From an uncultured Collinsella sp. (lineage in GTDB: Bacteria; Actinomycetota; Coriobacteriia; Coriobacteriales; Coriobacteriaceae): a DNA stretch of 38,578 bases. How positions within the stretch are numbered: the first letter of the stretch is position 1; each line of letters opens with the position of its first letter. A program made the position numbers and the translations under genes. This document shows positions 1-8,464 of the stretch, piece by piece. The stretch lies in the NCBI GenBank assembly GCA_902496115.1, contig CABUZK010000014.1:1-38578 (forward strand), given 5' to 3'. Below the pieces are notes generated by a model. It worked only from the letters and a program-made list of their open reading frames with translations. It did not search any database and had not been told where the DNA came from.

Positions 1-16
1 CGTTCCTTCAACTGGG

Positions 17-57
17 AAAACGACGCCCCCGTGGCCTGAATAGGGCCTCGGGGGCGT
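17..57 (-). terminator. GC-rich hairpin, terminator-like on the minus strand
   Basis: Arms at 23-31 (ACGCCCCCG) and 49-57 (CGGGGGCGT) are perfectly complementary, with extra GGCC pairing inside. Read on the minus strand the stem is followed by CGTTTT, so it suits a transcript running leftwards. It may be a second terminator for argG or belong to a gene outside the window. Confidence 0.5.
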
Positions 58-127
58 TCGGCTAACTGCGGGAACGGCCTATCCGCTCAATGTGTTCGGC
101 TGAGATCGGAAATCAACCTGATAGAAG

Positions 128-157
128 GAGCCCCGCCGGACAACCCCGGCGGGGCTC
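128..157 (-). terminator. Probable argG terminator hairpin
   Basis: A perfect 12-bp stem: GAGCCCCGCCGG at 128-139 pairs with CCGGCGGGGCTC at 146-157, with a six-base loop. On the minus strand it is followed by CTTCT, a weak U-tract. It lies about 150 bases past the argG stop. Bases 158-310 show no other gene or RNA that I recognise. Confidence 0.55.
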
Positions 158-310
158 GGACTCAGCCGCAGACGCGGCATCATATATGCGGGCGGAACGT
201 AGGGGCCACCGATGTTAAGAAGTGTCAGCAAGCATAACGAAAGGTAGGGACCCCGTGCGCCCGTTATGTATCACGCGGATGGGCCGCGCGGATACCAAGG
301 GAAGGAAGAC

Positions 311-1537
311 TTAAGCCTGGACGGCAGTAGAGCTGGGACCCTGGACCTTAGCCCACGTCTTGAGCGACAGCGTATCGATCTCGATAAAACCGGCGCTGGC
401 CTTCTCGTCAAACGTGGTGTCGCGGTCGTAGGTAGCCAGACCGTAGTCGTAGAGGCTGAAGGGGCTCTTGCGACCGACGACGTGGCAGTTGCCCTTAAAG
501 AACTTCAGACGGACGGTGCCGGTCACGAACTTCTGGGTGTCGGCCATAAAGGCATCGAGCGCGTTTTTGAGTGGGCTGTACCACTGGCCGTTGTACACAG
601 CGGTGGCCCAATCCTGTTCGAGCTTAATCTTAGTCTTGAGCAGGTCGCCCTCAACGCAAATATCCTCGAGTGCCTTGTGGGCGGTGATGAGCGTCAGGGC
701 GCCGGGAACCTCATAGCACTCGCGGCTCTTGAGGCCCACCAGACGATCCTCAACCAGGTCGAGACGGCCAAAACCGTTGTCGCCCGAAATCTTGTTGAGG
801 GCGATGACGATCTCGGAGAGCTTCATCTTCTTGCCGTCGACGGCGACGGGCTTGCCGGCCTCAAACTCAATCTCGGTATACGTCGGGGTGTCGGGCGTGT
901 CCTCGGGATTCTTGGTCATAACCCAGGCGTCGTCGAGCGGCTCGTTCCAGGGATCCTCCAGGTGGCCGCACTCAATGGCACGACCCCATAGGTTGTCGTC
1001 AATGGAATAGGGGTTGTCGTTGGCACCCTCGGGAACCGGCACATTGTGAGCATGGGCATAGGCGACCTCGTCGGGACGGCACTTCAGGTCCCACTCGCGA
1101 ACCGGGGCGATGACCTTAAGCTCGGGGTCGAGGGCCTTGACGGCAGCCTCAAAACGAACCTGGTCATTACCCTTGCCGGTGCAGCCGTGGGCGACGTAGG
1201 TCGCGCCAAACTCGTGAGCGACCTCGACAAGCTTCTTGGCGAGCAGCGGGCGAGACAGGGCGGAGAGCAGCGGGTACTTGTTCTCGTACATGGAGTTTGC
1301 GGCGATGGCCTTAGTCAGGAACTCATCGGAGAACTCGTCGCGCAGGTCGAGCACCTGGCAATCAAGAACGCCCAGGTCGAGCGCCTTCTGTTTCTTGGCA
1401 TCCAGGCCGGTCTCCTCCTGGCCCACGTTACCGCAGACGCAAACGACATCGAGATTCTTCTCGTCCTGGAGCCACTTGACACATACGGATGTATCAAGAC
1501 CACCGGAATATGCGAGAACGACTTTTTCCTTGCTCAT
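311..1537 (-). CDS. argG: Argininosuccinate synthase
   Basis: 408-residue cytoplasmic enzyme joining citrulline and aspartate, with ATP, into argininosuccinate, the penultimate step of arginine synthesis. The PP-loop ATP pyrophosphatase motif AYSGGLDTS is at residues 9-17, and the family motif AHGCTGKGNDQ is at about 116-126. Length matches the family (about 400). An upstream in-frame ATG at 1588 exists, but the ATG at 1537 puts the PP-loop at its usual place and is preceded by GAAAGGAAACAGCC, a good ribosome site. No argH or other arginine gene is next to it in the window, so it looks monocistronic. A terminator-like hairpin follows at 128-157. Confidence 0.97.
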   Translation of the reverse strand: MSKEKVVLAYSGGLDTSVCVKWLQDEKNLDVVCVCGNVGQEETGLDAKKQKALDLGVLDCQVLDLRDEFSDEFLTKAIAANSMYENKYPLLSALSRPLLAKKLVEVAHEFGATYVAHGCTGKGNDQVRFEAAVKALDPELKVIAPVREWDLKCRPDEVAYAHAHNVPVPEGANDNPYSIDDNLWGRAIECGHLEDPWNEPLDDAWVMTKNPEDTPDTPTYTEIEFEAGKPVAVDGKKMKLSEIVIALNKISGDNGFGRLDLVEDRLVGLKSRECYEVPGALTLITAHKALEDICVEGDLLKTKIKLEQDWATAVYNGQWYSPLKNALDAFMADTQKFVTGTVRLKFFKGNCHVVGRKSPFSLYDYGLATYDRDTTFDEKASAGFIEIDTLSLKTWAKVQGPSSTAVQA

Positions 1538-2091
1538 GGCTGTTTCCTTTCGCCCTTGGTAGCTAGTTAGAACATCGGTCAGTTGCAAGTCATTTCAAGG
1601 TCACATACCGTGCAATATCAGGTTAAATAGCAAAAATCAGCACATACATGCCCTAGAAACATGCAGCAATGTCGTGCTAAAACCCAACGACCTCAAAATG
1701 ACTCTGTTGAGGCAATTCGCCCCATGCGGACAGAGACGATTGTTATCGTCGTCGGGAAATTGCGCGCTGGCGTCGGATGGCATTGTCTGCAGTAGTGATG
1801 ATCTTTACGAACTGCATCTGCCTCTCCTTTCACCTATCGCCGGGCGCAATTCTAATATCGCAAACGGTACCTTTTCCTCGGTAAGCGGTTGTTTTTCCGT
1901 CTCCGTTTTCGATGGTCGCTATATTACGCTAAAGTGCCCGCAGCACAAGCGACAAATTCAAATTTCTGAAAAGTTTTTTCATTACTTTGTGAATGAAGAT
2001 GCAAACGCGCGCCAATCCTGCGAAAATACGCCTGACTACGATTTGATGGTTATAACGTCTGAAACAATTTCGAAACGAAAGGCTCGCTTTT
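1538..2091. other. 554-base intergenic region between divergent argG and HAD genes
   Basis: This gap must hold both divergent promoters. Its right part (about 1840-2090) is clearly more A/T-rich than the flanking genes. A 152-codon frame runs from 1674 to 2132 on the plus strand, but it uses codons unlike its neighbours, has no good ribosome site, and overlaps the HAD start by 41 bases, so I do not call it a gene. I found no convincing ARG box or T-box. The only repeat seen is GCATGT twice, 14 bases apart, on the argG side near 1650. Confidence 0.4.
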
Positions 2092-2919
2092 ATGCAAACT
2101 TACGAATCGGACGCCAATATCGGAAACATTAAGCTCATCGCCGTCGACATGGACAAGACGCTGCTGACCGACGAGCGCGTGCTGCCGCAAGGTCTTGACG
2201 AACGCCTGGACAAGCTCGCCGAAGCCGGCATCGTATTCTGCCCCGCCAGCGGACGTCCCGCCCCCAAGCTCGAAGAGATGTTCGAGGGCATCAAGAACCG
2301 CCTCGCCTTTTGTCCCGACAACGGCGCATGTGTGATCTATCGTGGCAGCTATATCTATAAGAGCATTATCGACGTGGAGCTGTACCAGCAGGTCTTGAGC
2401 CGCGCCTCGGAGGATCCTCGCGCTGTCCCCGTCCTGTGCTGCTTCGACGAGTTCTACGTGCTTGCCCGTGACCATCAATACCACGACGAGCTCAGCGTCT
2501 ACTACAACACGATCAACTACGTCGACACCTTTGAGGGCCTTGACATCGAATCCAACAAGATTTCGATCTTCTTCCCCGCCTACGACGCCGAGCCCGCATT
2601 CCGCGAGACCTATAGCCCCGAGTTCTCGGACAAGCTCTACGTCACCAACGCCGGGCGAGAGTGGATCGACTTCATGAACTTGGGTGTCGACAAGGGCGCT
2701 GGCGTCGCGCACCTGTGCGAGCAGCTCGGGATTGATATCGCCGACGCCGCCGCCGTGGGCGATACTTACAACGATATCCCTATGCTGGAGCGCGTCGGTC
2801 ACAGCTTTATCGTGGACAATGCCGAGGAGCACATGAACGCGCATGCCAAGTGGCGCATTCCGAGCAACAACGACGGGGGCGTACTGACACTCATCGACGC
2901 CATCTTGGCGGCTCGGTAG
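2092..2919 (+). CDS. Cof-type HAD-IIB family phosphatase
   Basis: 275-residue soluble hydrolase of the haloacid dehalogenase superfamily, subclass IIB, the group of sugar-phosphate and cofactor phosphatases. Motif I DMDKT is at residues 19-23 (nucleophile Asp19, acid/base Asp21), motif II SGRP at 53-56, the motif III lysine near 201 (GVDKGAG), and motif IV GDTYND at 223-228. All catalytic residues are present, with a cap domain between motifs II and III. The substrate cannot be read from the sequence, since Cof proteins are promiscuous. The start is preceded by GAAAGGCTCGCTTTT. The gene is monocistronic and convergent with polA. Two terminator structures and a long inverted repeat follow it. 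Confidence 0.9.
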   Translation: MQTYESDANIGNIKLIAVDMDKTLLTDERVLPQGLDERLDKLAEAGIVFCPASGRPAPKLEEMFEGIKNRLAFCPDNGACVIYRGSYIYKSIIDVELYQQVLSRASEDPRAVPVLCCFDEFYVLARDHQYHDELSVYYNTINYVDTFEGLDIESNKISIFFPAYDAEPAFRETYSPEFSDKLYVTNAGREWIDFMNLGVDKGAGVAHLCEQLGIDIADAAAVGDTYNDIPMLERVGHSFIVDNAEEHMNAHAKWRIPSNNDGGVLTLIDAILAAR

Positions 2920-2929
2920 CCGTCCCATC

Positions 2930-3058
2930 GGGCCTGGCCGGGCGGCACGGGATAACTTTTCGCTCGGTCAGGTCCTGCGCAAGACGAAAGCCACATTAAG
3001 TGGCTTTCTTTGCGTGCGGAATCTACGAAAAGTTATCCCGTGCCGCCCGGTCAGGCCC
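2930..3058. repeat. Long inverted repeat (33-bp arms) enclosing a terminator
   Basis: Left arm 2930-2962 and right arm 3026-3058 are reverse complements with a single mismatch. The outer half of each arm is G/C-rich, and the inner half carries GATAACTTTTCG / CGAAAAGTTATC. The 63-base interior contains a second hairpin: GAAAGCCAC at 2986-2994 pairs with GTGGCTTTC at 3000-3008 and is followed by TTTG. It starts 11 bases past the HAD stop. A structure of the same design lies at 16983-17057. Confidence 0.85.
2986..3011 (+). terminator. Nested terminator hairpin downstream of the HAD gene
   Basis: A perfect 9-bp stem (GAAAGCCAC / GTGGCTTTC) has a five-base loop ATTAA and is followed by TTTG on the plus strand. 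It sits inside the long inverted repeat, so on RNA it would compete with, or be nested in, the 33-bp outer stem. Confidence 0.55.
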
Positions 3059-3128
3059 TAGGTTTACTTACCTGCCGCCAAGATGGCGTCTTGGCGCCTA
3101 GATACTTGGCTGATTTTTTTGGAATGAA

Positions 3129-3165
3129 GGGGGCTCCTTGTTGGCAAGGAGTCCCCTTCTGCTTT
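3129..3165 (+). terminator. Intrinsic terminator between convergent HAD and polA
   Basis: GGGGGCTCCTTG at 3129-3140 pairs with CAAGGAGTCCCC at 3145-3156, a 12-bp stem with one G-T pair and loop TTGG, followed by TTCTGCTTTT on the plus strand. On the minus strand the stem is followed by TTCATTCC, so it could also weakly serve polA. Confidence 0.75.
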
Positions 3166-3193
3166 TGGTTACTTTGGAATTGTGGGCGCTTCC

Positions 3194-5944
3194 CTATTTA
3201 GCGTCGGCCCAGGTTATGCCGGTGCTGGCTTCGGCGATGAGGGGTACGCGTAGGTCTACGACGTGTTCCATGACGTCGCGGACCATAGCTGTGAGGCGCT
3301 CGACTTCGTTGATGGGGCACTCAAAGTCCAGTTCGTCGTGTACCTGCAGGATCATGTGAGCGGCAAAGCCCTCCTCTTCCAGACGGCGGCTCACGCGGGC
3401 CATCGCGATCTTGATGATGTCGGCGGCGGTGCCCTGCATGGGGTGGTTCATGGCCGTGCGCTCGCCAAAGCCGCGGAGTTGCGGATTTTTGGCCTTGAGC
3501 TCCGGAATATGGCGACGGCGGCCGTACATGGTCTCGGCGTAGCCCGTCTGCTTGGCACGCGCCACCACGTTGTCGAGGAACGTGCGCACGCCCGGATAGG
3601 CCTCGTAGTAGCGGTCGATCATATCGCGCGCCTCGGCCATCGAGATATGCAGCGACTGCGACAGGCCGTAGGCCTGCTGACCATACACGATGCCAAAGTT
3701 CACGGCCTTGGCGCGGCTGCGCAGGTCGGGCGTCACCTCGGACACCGGCACACCAAACACGCGTGCGGCGGTCTCGGCGTGGAAGTCCTCGCCCTCGTTA
3801 AAGGCGCGCACCAGGTGCTCATCGCCCGAGAGATGCGCCAGCAGACGCAGCTCAATCTGCGAGTAGTCCACCGCCAAAAAGACGCTTCCCTCGCCTGCCG
3901 AAAACGCCGTCTTGACGGTACGGCCCAGCTCCGAGCGCGTCGGGATGTTCTGCAGGTTCGGGTCGCTCGAGGACAGACGCCCCGTTGCCGTGATGGTCTG
4001 GTTGTACGTGGTGTGCACGCGACCGTCACCGCGGCGCAGCGGGCCCAGCGTGTCCAGATAGGTTGACTTAATCTTGGACTTCTCGCGCCAGTCCAAGATC
4101 AGACGCACAATCTCGTGGTCGCGAGCAAGATCGCTCAGTACCTTGGCGTTGGTCGAATAATAGCCGCGCTTAGTCTTCTTGAGGCCCTTGGTCGGAAGAC
4201 CCATAACGTCAAACAGCACATGCGAAAGCTGCATGGGGCTGCCGATGTTAAAGGTCTCGTCGCCTGCCAGGTCGCGAATGCTTCGCTCGACCTCGGCAAT
4301 CTGGGTAGCAAGCCCCTCGGACAGACTATGCAGACGGTCGGGGTCTACGAGCATGCCCGCGCGCTCCATCTTGGCAAGCACCGGCACGAGCGGCATCTCG
4401 ATGCCATCGAACACGTTGGCGGCGTTCTCGCGGGCCATGCGGTCGCGCAGCGGTGCGACCAGCGCCAGCGTCAAGGCCGCCGTGCGAGCGGCGGGCGCAG
4501 GAGCGTCCTCGCCGGCACCCTCTGCACCGCGCACCGCAGGCAGCGCTATCTGCAGATAGGTATCGGCCAGATACGCCTCGTCAAACTCGGAGCGGTCGGA
4601 ATCCAACAGGTAGGCGGCAACCACGGTATCAAAGATGCGCGTGGAATCGACTGCCAGCGGATCCATGAGCTCGGGCTCGAAAGAATCGATGGGCGAAAGC
4701 TCATGCAGCAGTGCTTTCATATCCGGGCTCGCCACGCGGCCCTCCATAAACAGGCGCGCAAGCACGCCGGCAATCACGCCGTGGGCGAAGTTGAAGCCAT
4801 CGACCACGGCAGGCGCACCGCCATCGCCCTCCTCAAGCGCAAGCAGTCCCTTGGGCGTCGCCAGCCACAGCGTGCGTGTCAGGCCAAAAAGCGCGCCCTC
4901 CTCCTTGTCATCGTCCACCACGGCGGCAATCCACTCGCCTGCCTCGATCGCGCGAGAGATCTCGGCGGCAGCGGCAGCGAGCGCCTCTGCATCGCCGGCG
5001 GCAGCGCGTATAACGGGGGGAATCTCAAACGTGCTTGCAGTGGCCGCAGCCCCACCCTCGCCACCGATCAATGCCAAGAAACGGTTCTGCATGGCCGTAA
5101 TGCCAAGCGTGCCCAGCGCCGCGGAAACCTCATCGGCGGAATACGCCGGGAAGGACGTCGCCTCAAAATCGAGCTCAACGGGCGCATCGGTGCGAATGGT
5201 TGCGACCTTGCGGCTCAGCAGCGCATCGTCGATGTGCGCACGCAGGTTCTCGCCCATCTTGCCCTTGACCTCGTCAGCATGCGCGATGACCTCGTCCAAG
5301 CTGCCGTACTGTGCGATGAGCGCGCTCGCCTTTTTGGGGCCGATGCCCGGTACGCCGGGAATGTTGTCCGACGTATCGCCCTTTAGGCCGTAAAAATCGG
5401 GCACGAGCGCCGGCGTAATGCCGTGATACAGGTCATCCACGCTCTCGGGCGTCATAATCGCCACGTCGGACAGGCCCTTGCGGGTCGAGACCACGTTGAC
5501 GTGCTCGGTCACGAGCTGATACATGTCGCGGTCGCCGGTCACCAGCAGCATGTCGCAGCCGGCCTCCTCACCCAGGCGAGCCATGGTTCCAAGGATATCG
5601 TCGCCTTCCCAGCCCTCGGACTGCAGAATCGGCACGTTGAGCGCACCGAGCAGCTCCTTAATCATCGGAAACTGCGCGTGCAGATCGGGATCCATGGGCG
5701 GACGCTGCGCCTTATACTGCGGCAGCATCTCCATGCGCACGCGCGGCTTGCCCTTGTCAAACGCCACGACCACACCGTCGGGGTTAAAGGCGTCGATCAT
5801 CTTGAGAAACATGTTCAGAAAGCCAAAGATCGCGTTGGTGGGGCGACCGTCCGGCGCGTTCATGGTCGGCAGCACGGCGTGGAAGGCGCGATGCATGAGC
5901 GAGTTGCCGTCGATAACGGCAAAGGTGCGGCGCTTGTCAGACAT
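3194..5944 (-). CDS. polA: DNA polymerase I
   Basis: 916-residue repair and Okazaki-fragment processing polymerase. The N-terminal 5'-3' exonuclease domain (about 1-290) shows Asp12 in VIDGNSL, VTGDRDMYQLV, and the helix-hairpin-helix GVPGIGPKKA. The middle domain (about 300-530) lacks the D-x-E motif of an active 3'-5' exonuclease (AAVVDDDKEEG is in its place), as is common in Gram-positive Pol I. It also carries alanine-rich stretches. The polymerase domain has motif A DYSQIELRLL (from 693), motif B RSRAKAVNFGIVYG (from 742) and motif C HDE (869-871). The start at 5944 is preceded by GCGAGGTATTCAAT; an in-frame ATG at 5983 would add 13 residues without a better ribosome site. It is divergent from the aminopeptidase gene, with 166 bases between. 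Confidence 0.98.
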   Translation of the reverse strand: MSDKRRTFAVIDGNSLMHRAFHAVLPTMNAPDGRPTNAIFGFLNMFLKMIDAFNPDGVVVAFDKGKPRVRMEMLPQYKAQRPPMDPDLHAQFPMIKELLGALNVPILQSEGWEGDDILGTMARLGEEAGCDMLLVTGDRDMYQLVTEHVNVVSTRKGLSDVAIMTPESVDDLYHGITPALVPDFYGLKGDTSDNIPGVPGIGPKKASALIAQYGSLDEVIAHADEVKGKMGENLRAHIDDALLSRKVATIRTDAPVELDFEATSFPAYSADEVSAALGTLGITAMQNRFLALIGGEGGAAATASTFEIPPVIRAAAGDAEALAAAAAEISRAIEAGEWIAAVVDDDKEEGALFGLTRTLWLATPKGLLALEEGDGGAPAVVDGFNFAHGVIAGVLARLFMEGRVASPDMKALLHELSPIDSFEPELMDPLAVDSTRIFDTVVAAYLLDSDRSEFDEAYLADTYLQIALPAVRGAEGAGEDAPAPAARTAALTLALVAPLRDRMARENAANVFDGIEMPLVPVLAKMERAGMLVDPDRLHSLSEGLATQIAEVERSIRDLAGDETFNIGSPMQLSHVLFDVMGLPTKGLKKTKRGYYSTNAKVLSDLARDHEIVRLILDWREKSKIKSTYLDTLGPLRRGDGRVHTTYNQTITATGRLSSSDPNLQNIPTRSELGRTVKTAFSAGEGSVFLAVDYSQIELRLLAHLSGDEHLVRAFNEGEDFHAETAARVFGVPVSEVTPDLRSRAKAVNFGIVYGQQAYGLSQSLHISMAEARDMIDRYYEAYPGVRTFLDNVVARAKQTGYAETMYGRRRHIPELKAKNPQLRGFGERTAMNHPMQGTAADIIKIAMARVSRRLEEEGFAAHMILQVHDELDFECPINEVERLTAMVRDVMEHVVDLRVPLIAEASTGITWADAK

Positions 5945-6110
5945 ATTGAATACCTCGCTTTGGGCTGGGCACGGTTTGCTCACTCCAGTTTACACGCTCC
6001 CCGCCCCGCGGCCACTGCACATCAAGCTCCCCTGCCGCCGCGAGCCCGCGCGTGATACGATGGCTCACGGTACATCAACCAGCACGATCGATCCGAAAGG
6101 AGCCTGCGTC

Positions 6111-7508
6111 ATGGAGCGTCCCTGCGCATGGAAAAAGTACACGCCACAGCAAGTCGAGGAGCTCGAGGAGCTTTGCCGCGGCTATAAGCAGTTTTTGAGC
6201 GAAAACAAGACCGAGCGCCTGTGCGTCAAGACCGGCATCAAGATGGCCGAGGAGGCGGGCTACGTCAATCTGGAGACCGTGATCGCCGAAGGCCGCGAGC
6301 TCAAGGCAGGCGACAAGGTGTACGCCGCCAACCACGGCAAGGACCTTATGCTCGTCAACCTGGGCACCACCCCGCTCGAGCAGGGCTTTAACATCCTGGG
6401 CGCCCACGTGGACTCGCCGCGCCTGGACCTCAAGCAAAATCCCGCCTTCGAGGCCGGCGACATGGCCTACCTCGACACGCACTACTACGGCGGCGTCAAG
6501 AGCTACCACTGGGTGGCCTCCCCGCTTGCACTTGTAGGCGTCATCTGCAAAAAGGACGGCACCACCGTCGACATCAACATCGGCGACAAGGCGGACGATC
6601 CGGTCTTTACCATCTCCGACCTGCTGATCCACCTCTCGAGCGAGCAGATGTCCAAGCCCGCCAAGGACGCCGTCGACGCCGAGATCCTCGACGTGATCGT
6701 GGGCGGCCGCCCCGTCAAGTTCGATGAGGACGACAAGGACGCTCCCAAGGAGCCCGTCAAGCAGATGTTCCTGGACATCCTCAAGGAGCAGTACGACGTC
6801 GAGGAGGAGGACTTCCTCTCCGCCGAGATCGAGGTCGTGCCCGCCGGCCCCGCCCGCGACATGGGCCTCGACCGCTCCATGATTTTGGGCTATGGCCACG
6901 ACGACCGCGTCTGCGCCTACCCCTCCATGCTCGCCCAGATCAATGTGGCCAATGTCGAGCGCACGAGCATCACGCTCATCGTCGATAAGGAGGAGATCGG
7001 CTCCGTAGGTGCCACCGGCATGACGAGCCGTTTCTTCGAGAACACCGTCGCCGAGATCATGACGCTCGCCGGCGAGGATAGCCCGCTGACCCTACGCCGC
7101 GCACTCGCCCGCAGCCGCATGCTCTCCTCCGACGTGTCTGCCGGCTTCGACCCGGGCTATGCCGGCAAGTTCGAAACCAAGAACGCCGCCTTTATGGGTC
7201 GTGGCCTGTGCTTTAACAAGTACACGGGCAGCCGCGGCAAGGGCGGTTCAAACGACGCCGACGCCGAGTACGTGGCCCTCGTCCGCGACATCATGGACGA
7301 GGCCGGCGTGGACTTCCAGACCTGCGAGCTCGGCCGCGTCAACGCGGGCGGCGGCGGCACCATCGCCTACATCATGGCCAAGTACGGCATGAACGTCATC
7401 GACTCCGGCGTTGCCGTCCTGTCCATGCACGCCCTGTGGGAGGTCGCTAACAAGGCCGATATCTACGAGGCCTATCGCGGCTACAAGGCCTTCCTCGAGC
7501 GCGCCTAA
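6111..7508 (+). CDS. M18 family metallo-aminopeptidase
   Basis: 465-residue zinc aminopeptidase of peptidase family M18 (aspartyl aminopeptidase/aminopeptidase I type), a cytoplasmic exopeptidase usually forming large tetrahedral oligomers (family knowledge). Visible metal and catalytic sites are GAHVDSPR with His99 and Asp101, DKEEIGSVGATGM at 292-304 with the catalytic Glu pair, and the C-terminal MHALWEVANKAD with His440. The frame is open far upstream, antisense to polA, but the real start is the ATG at 6111, preceded by GAAAGGAGCCTGCGTC. Length fits the family (about 430-470). The next gene, yaaA, begins 106 bases later beyond an inverted repeat. Confidence 0.93.
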   Translation: MERPCAWKKYTPQQVEELEELCRGYKQFLSENKTERLCVKTGIKMAEEAGYVNLETVIAEGRELKAGDKVYAANHGKDLMLVNLGTTPLEQGFNILGAHVDSPRLDLKQNPAFEAGDMAYLDTHYYGGVKSYHWVASPLALVGVICKKDGTTVDINIGDKADDPVFTISDLLIHLSSEQMSKPAKDAVDAEILDVIVGGRPVKFDEDDKDAPKEPVKQMFLDILKEQYDVEEEDFLSAEIEVVPAGPARDMGLDRSMILGYGHDDRVCAYPSMLAQINVANVERTSITLIVDKEEIGSVGATGMTSRFFENTVAEIMTLAGEDSPLTLRRALARSRMLSSDVSAGFDPGYAGKFETKNAAFMGRGLCFNKYTGSRGKGGSNDADAEYVALVRDIMDEAGVDFQTCELGRVNAGGGGTIAYIMAKYGMNVIDSGVAVLSMHALWEVANKADIYEAYRGYKAFLERA

Positions 7509-7525
7509 TCCACCCCACCCGTAAC

Positions 7526-7588
7526 TTGCGGTGGAATACGGATTGATTTGGTCTTTCAATAGCCCAAACAGGACGTATTCCACCGCAA
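7526..7588. repeat. Inverted repeat between aminopeptidase and yaaA
   Basis: The 15-bp perfect arms TTGCGGTGGAATACG (7526-7540) and CGTATTCCACCGCAA (7574-7588) are separated by 33 bases. The structure starts 17 bases after the aminopeptidase stop and ends 26 bases before the yaaA start. No U-run follows, so it is not a standard terminator. It could stabilise the upstream mRNA or act as an operator or leader for yaaA. Confidence 0.75.
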
Positions 7589-7614
7589 CTTCCTTCTTTG
7601 GCAGAGGAGCGTCC

Positions 7615-8424
7615 ATGCTGCAGGTCATCATTTCGCCCGCCAAGCAGATGCGCGCGGCCCAAGATGCTTTTGAAGTCCTGGGCATTCCACCTTTTGTGCA
7701 CGAGGCGGCTCGCCTCCACCGCGCGCTGCTAGATATCGAACGAAATGAAGGTAGCGGCGGCCTGCAGGCGCTATGGAACGTGAGTGACAAACTGCTGGGG
7801 CCTTGTCTCAACACCCTGCATGAGTTCGGGCCCATCCTGAAAAACGGCGATCTCGACAATCCCGCACTCGCCCGTCACCTCTCCCCTGCCGTCATGTCCT
7901 ACCACGGCATCCAATACCAAAGCATGGCGCCCGAGGTCATGGATGCCGCACAGCTCGACTGGCTGCAAAGCCATCTCTGGATCCTCTCGGGACTCTATGG
8001 ATGCGTGCGCCCCTTCCACGGCGTGTCGCCCTATCGGCTCGAAATGGGAGCCAAGCTCGCCGTCGACAACGCCCGTGACCTCTATGCGTTTTGGGGCGAC
8101 AAACTTGCATGCGCCATTGCGCCGACCGGCTCCAACACCACGGTCGTCAACCTTGCCAGCGTGGAGTACGCCAAGGCCGTTCTACCCCATCTCGCAGGCG
8201 ACGCCACAACCATCACTTGTCTCTTTGGCGAAGGTGTCCGCAACGGCAAGCCCATCCAGCGATCGACCGCCAGCAAAAAGGCACGCGGCTCCATGGTGCG
8301 CTGGATGGCAGAAAACAAGCTCGAGGATGTAAGCGGGCTCACCGCGTTCGACGTTGGTTATCGTCACCTTCCCGAGCTTTCAAATAAAAACACTTTGGTC
8401 TTCCTGAACGAACAGACCTTGTAG
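7615..8424 (+). CDS. yaaA: YaaA family (DUF328) peroxide-stress protein
   Basis: 269-residue cytoplasmic protein of the YaaA/DUF328 family. In E. coli YaaA limits free intracellular iron during hydrogen peroxide stress and its fold binds DNA. Family signatures visible are the N-terminus MLQVIISPAKQM, GLYGCVRPFHGVSPYRLEMG near the middle, FWGDKL, NLASVEYAKAV, KKARGSMVRWM and C-terminal VGYRHLPELSNKNTLVFL. Length is near the usual 250-260. An upstream in-frame ATG at 7531 lies inside the inverted repeat. The ATG at 7615 is preceded by AGAGGAGCGTCC and matches the family N-terminus. It is convergent with the next gene, with only 40 bases between. Confidence 0.92.
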   Translation: MLQVIISPAKQMRAAQDAFEVLGIPPFVHEAARLHRALLDIERNEGSGGLQALWNVSDKLLGPCLNTLHEFGPILKNGDLDNPALARHLSPAVMSYHGIQYQSMAPEVMDAAQLDWLQSHLWILSGLYGCVRPFHGVSPYRLEMGAKLAVDNARDLYAFWGDKLACAIAPTGSNTTVVNLASVEYAKAVLPHLAGDATTITCLFGEGVRNGKPIQRSTASKKARGSMVRWMAENKLEDVSGLTAFDVGYRHLPELSNKNTLVFLNEQTL

Positions 8425-8464
8425 AACCACCGCTACTTTTGAATGTGCTGCCTAGGCACGGCGT

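Noticed and set aside
158..310. tRNA or small RNA at the left edge
   Set aside because: No cloverleaf or T-loop sequence could be found in this stretch.
1600..1700. Arginine-repressor (ARG) box before argG
   Set aside because: No sequence close to the known ARG box palindromes was found. Only a GCATGT direct repeat is present, which is too short to weigh.
1674..2132. 152-codon plus-strand frame before the HAD gene
   Set aside because: No ribosome site, codon usage unlike neighbours, no recognisable domain, and a 41-base overlap with a well-supported start. Kept only as a note on the gap.
4115..5386. 423-codon plus-strand frame antisense to polA
   Set aside because: A shadow frame of a high-G+C gene. 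polA is full length with all motifs on the other strand.
5523..6110. In-frame extension of the aminopeptidase across the polA 5' end
   Set aside because: The extension is antisense to polA. The M18 family N-terminus and a good ribosome site mark 6111.
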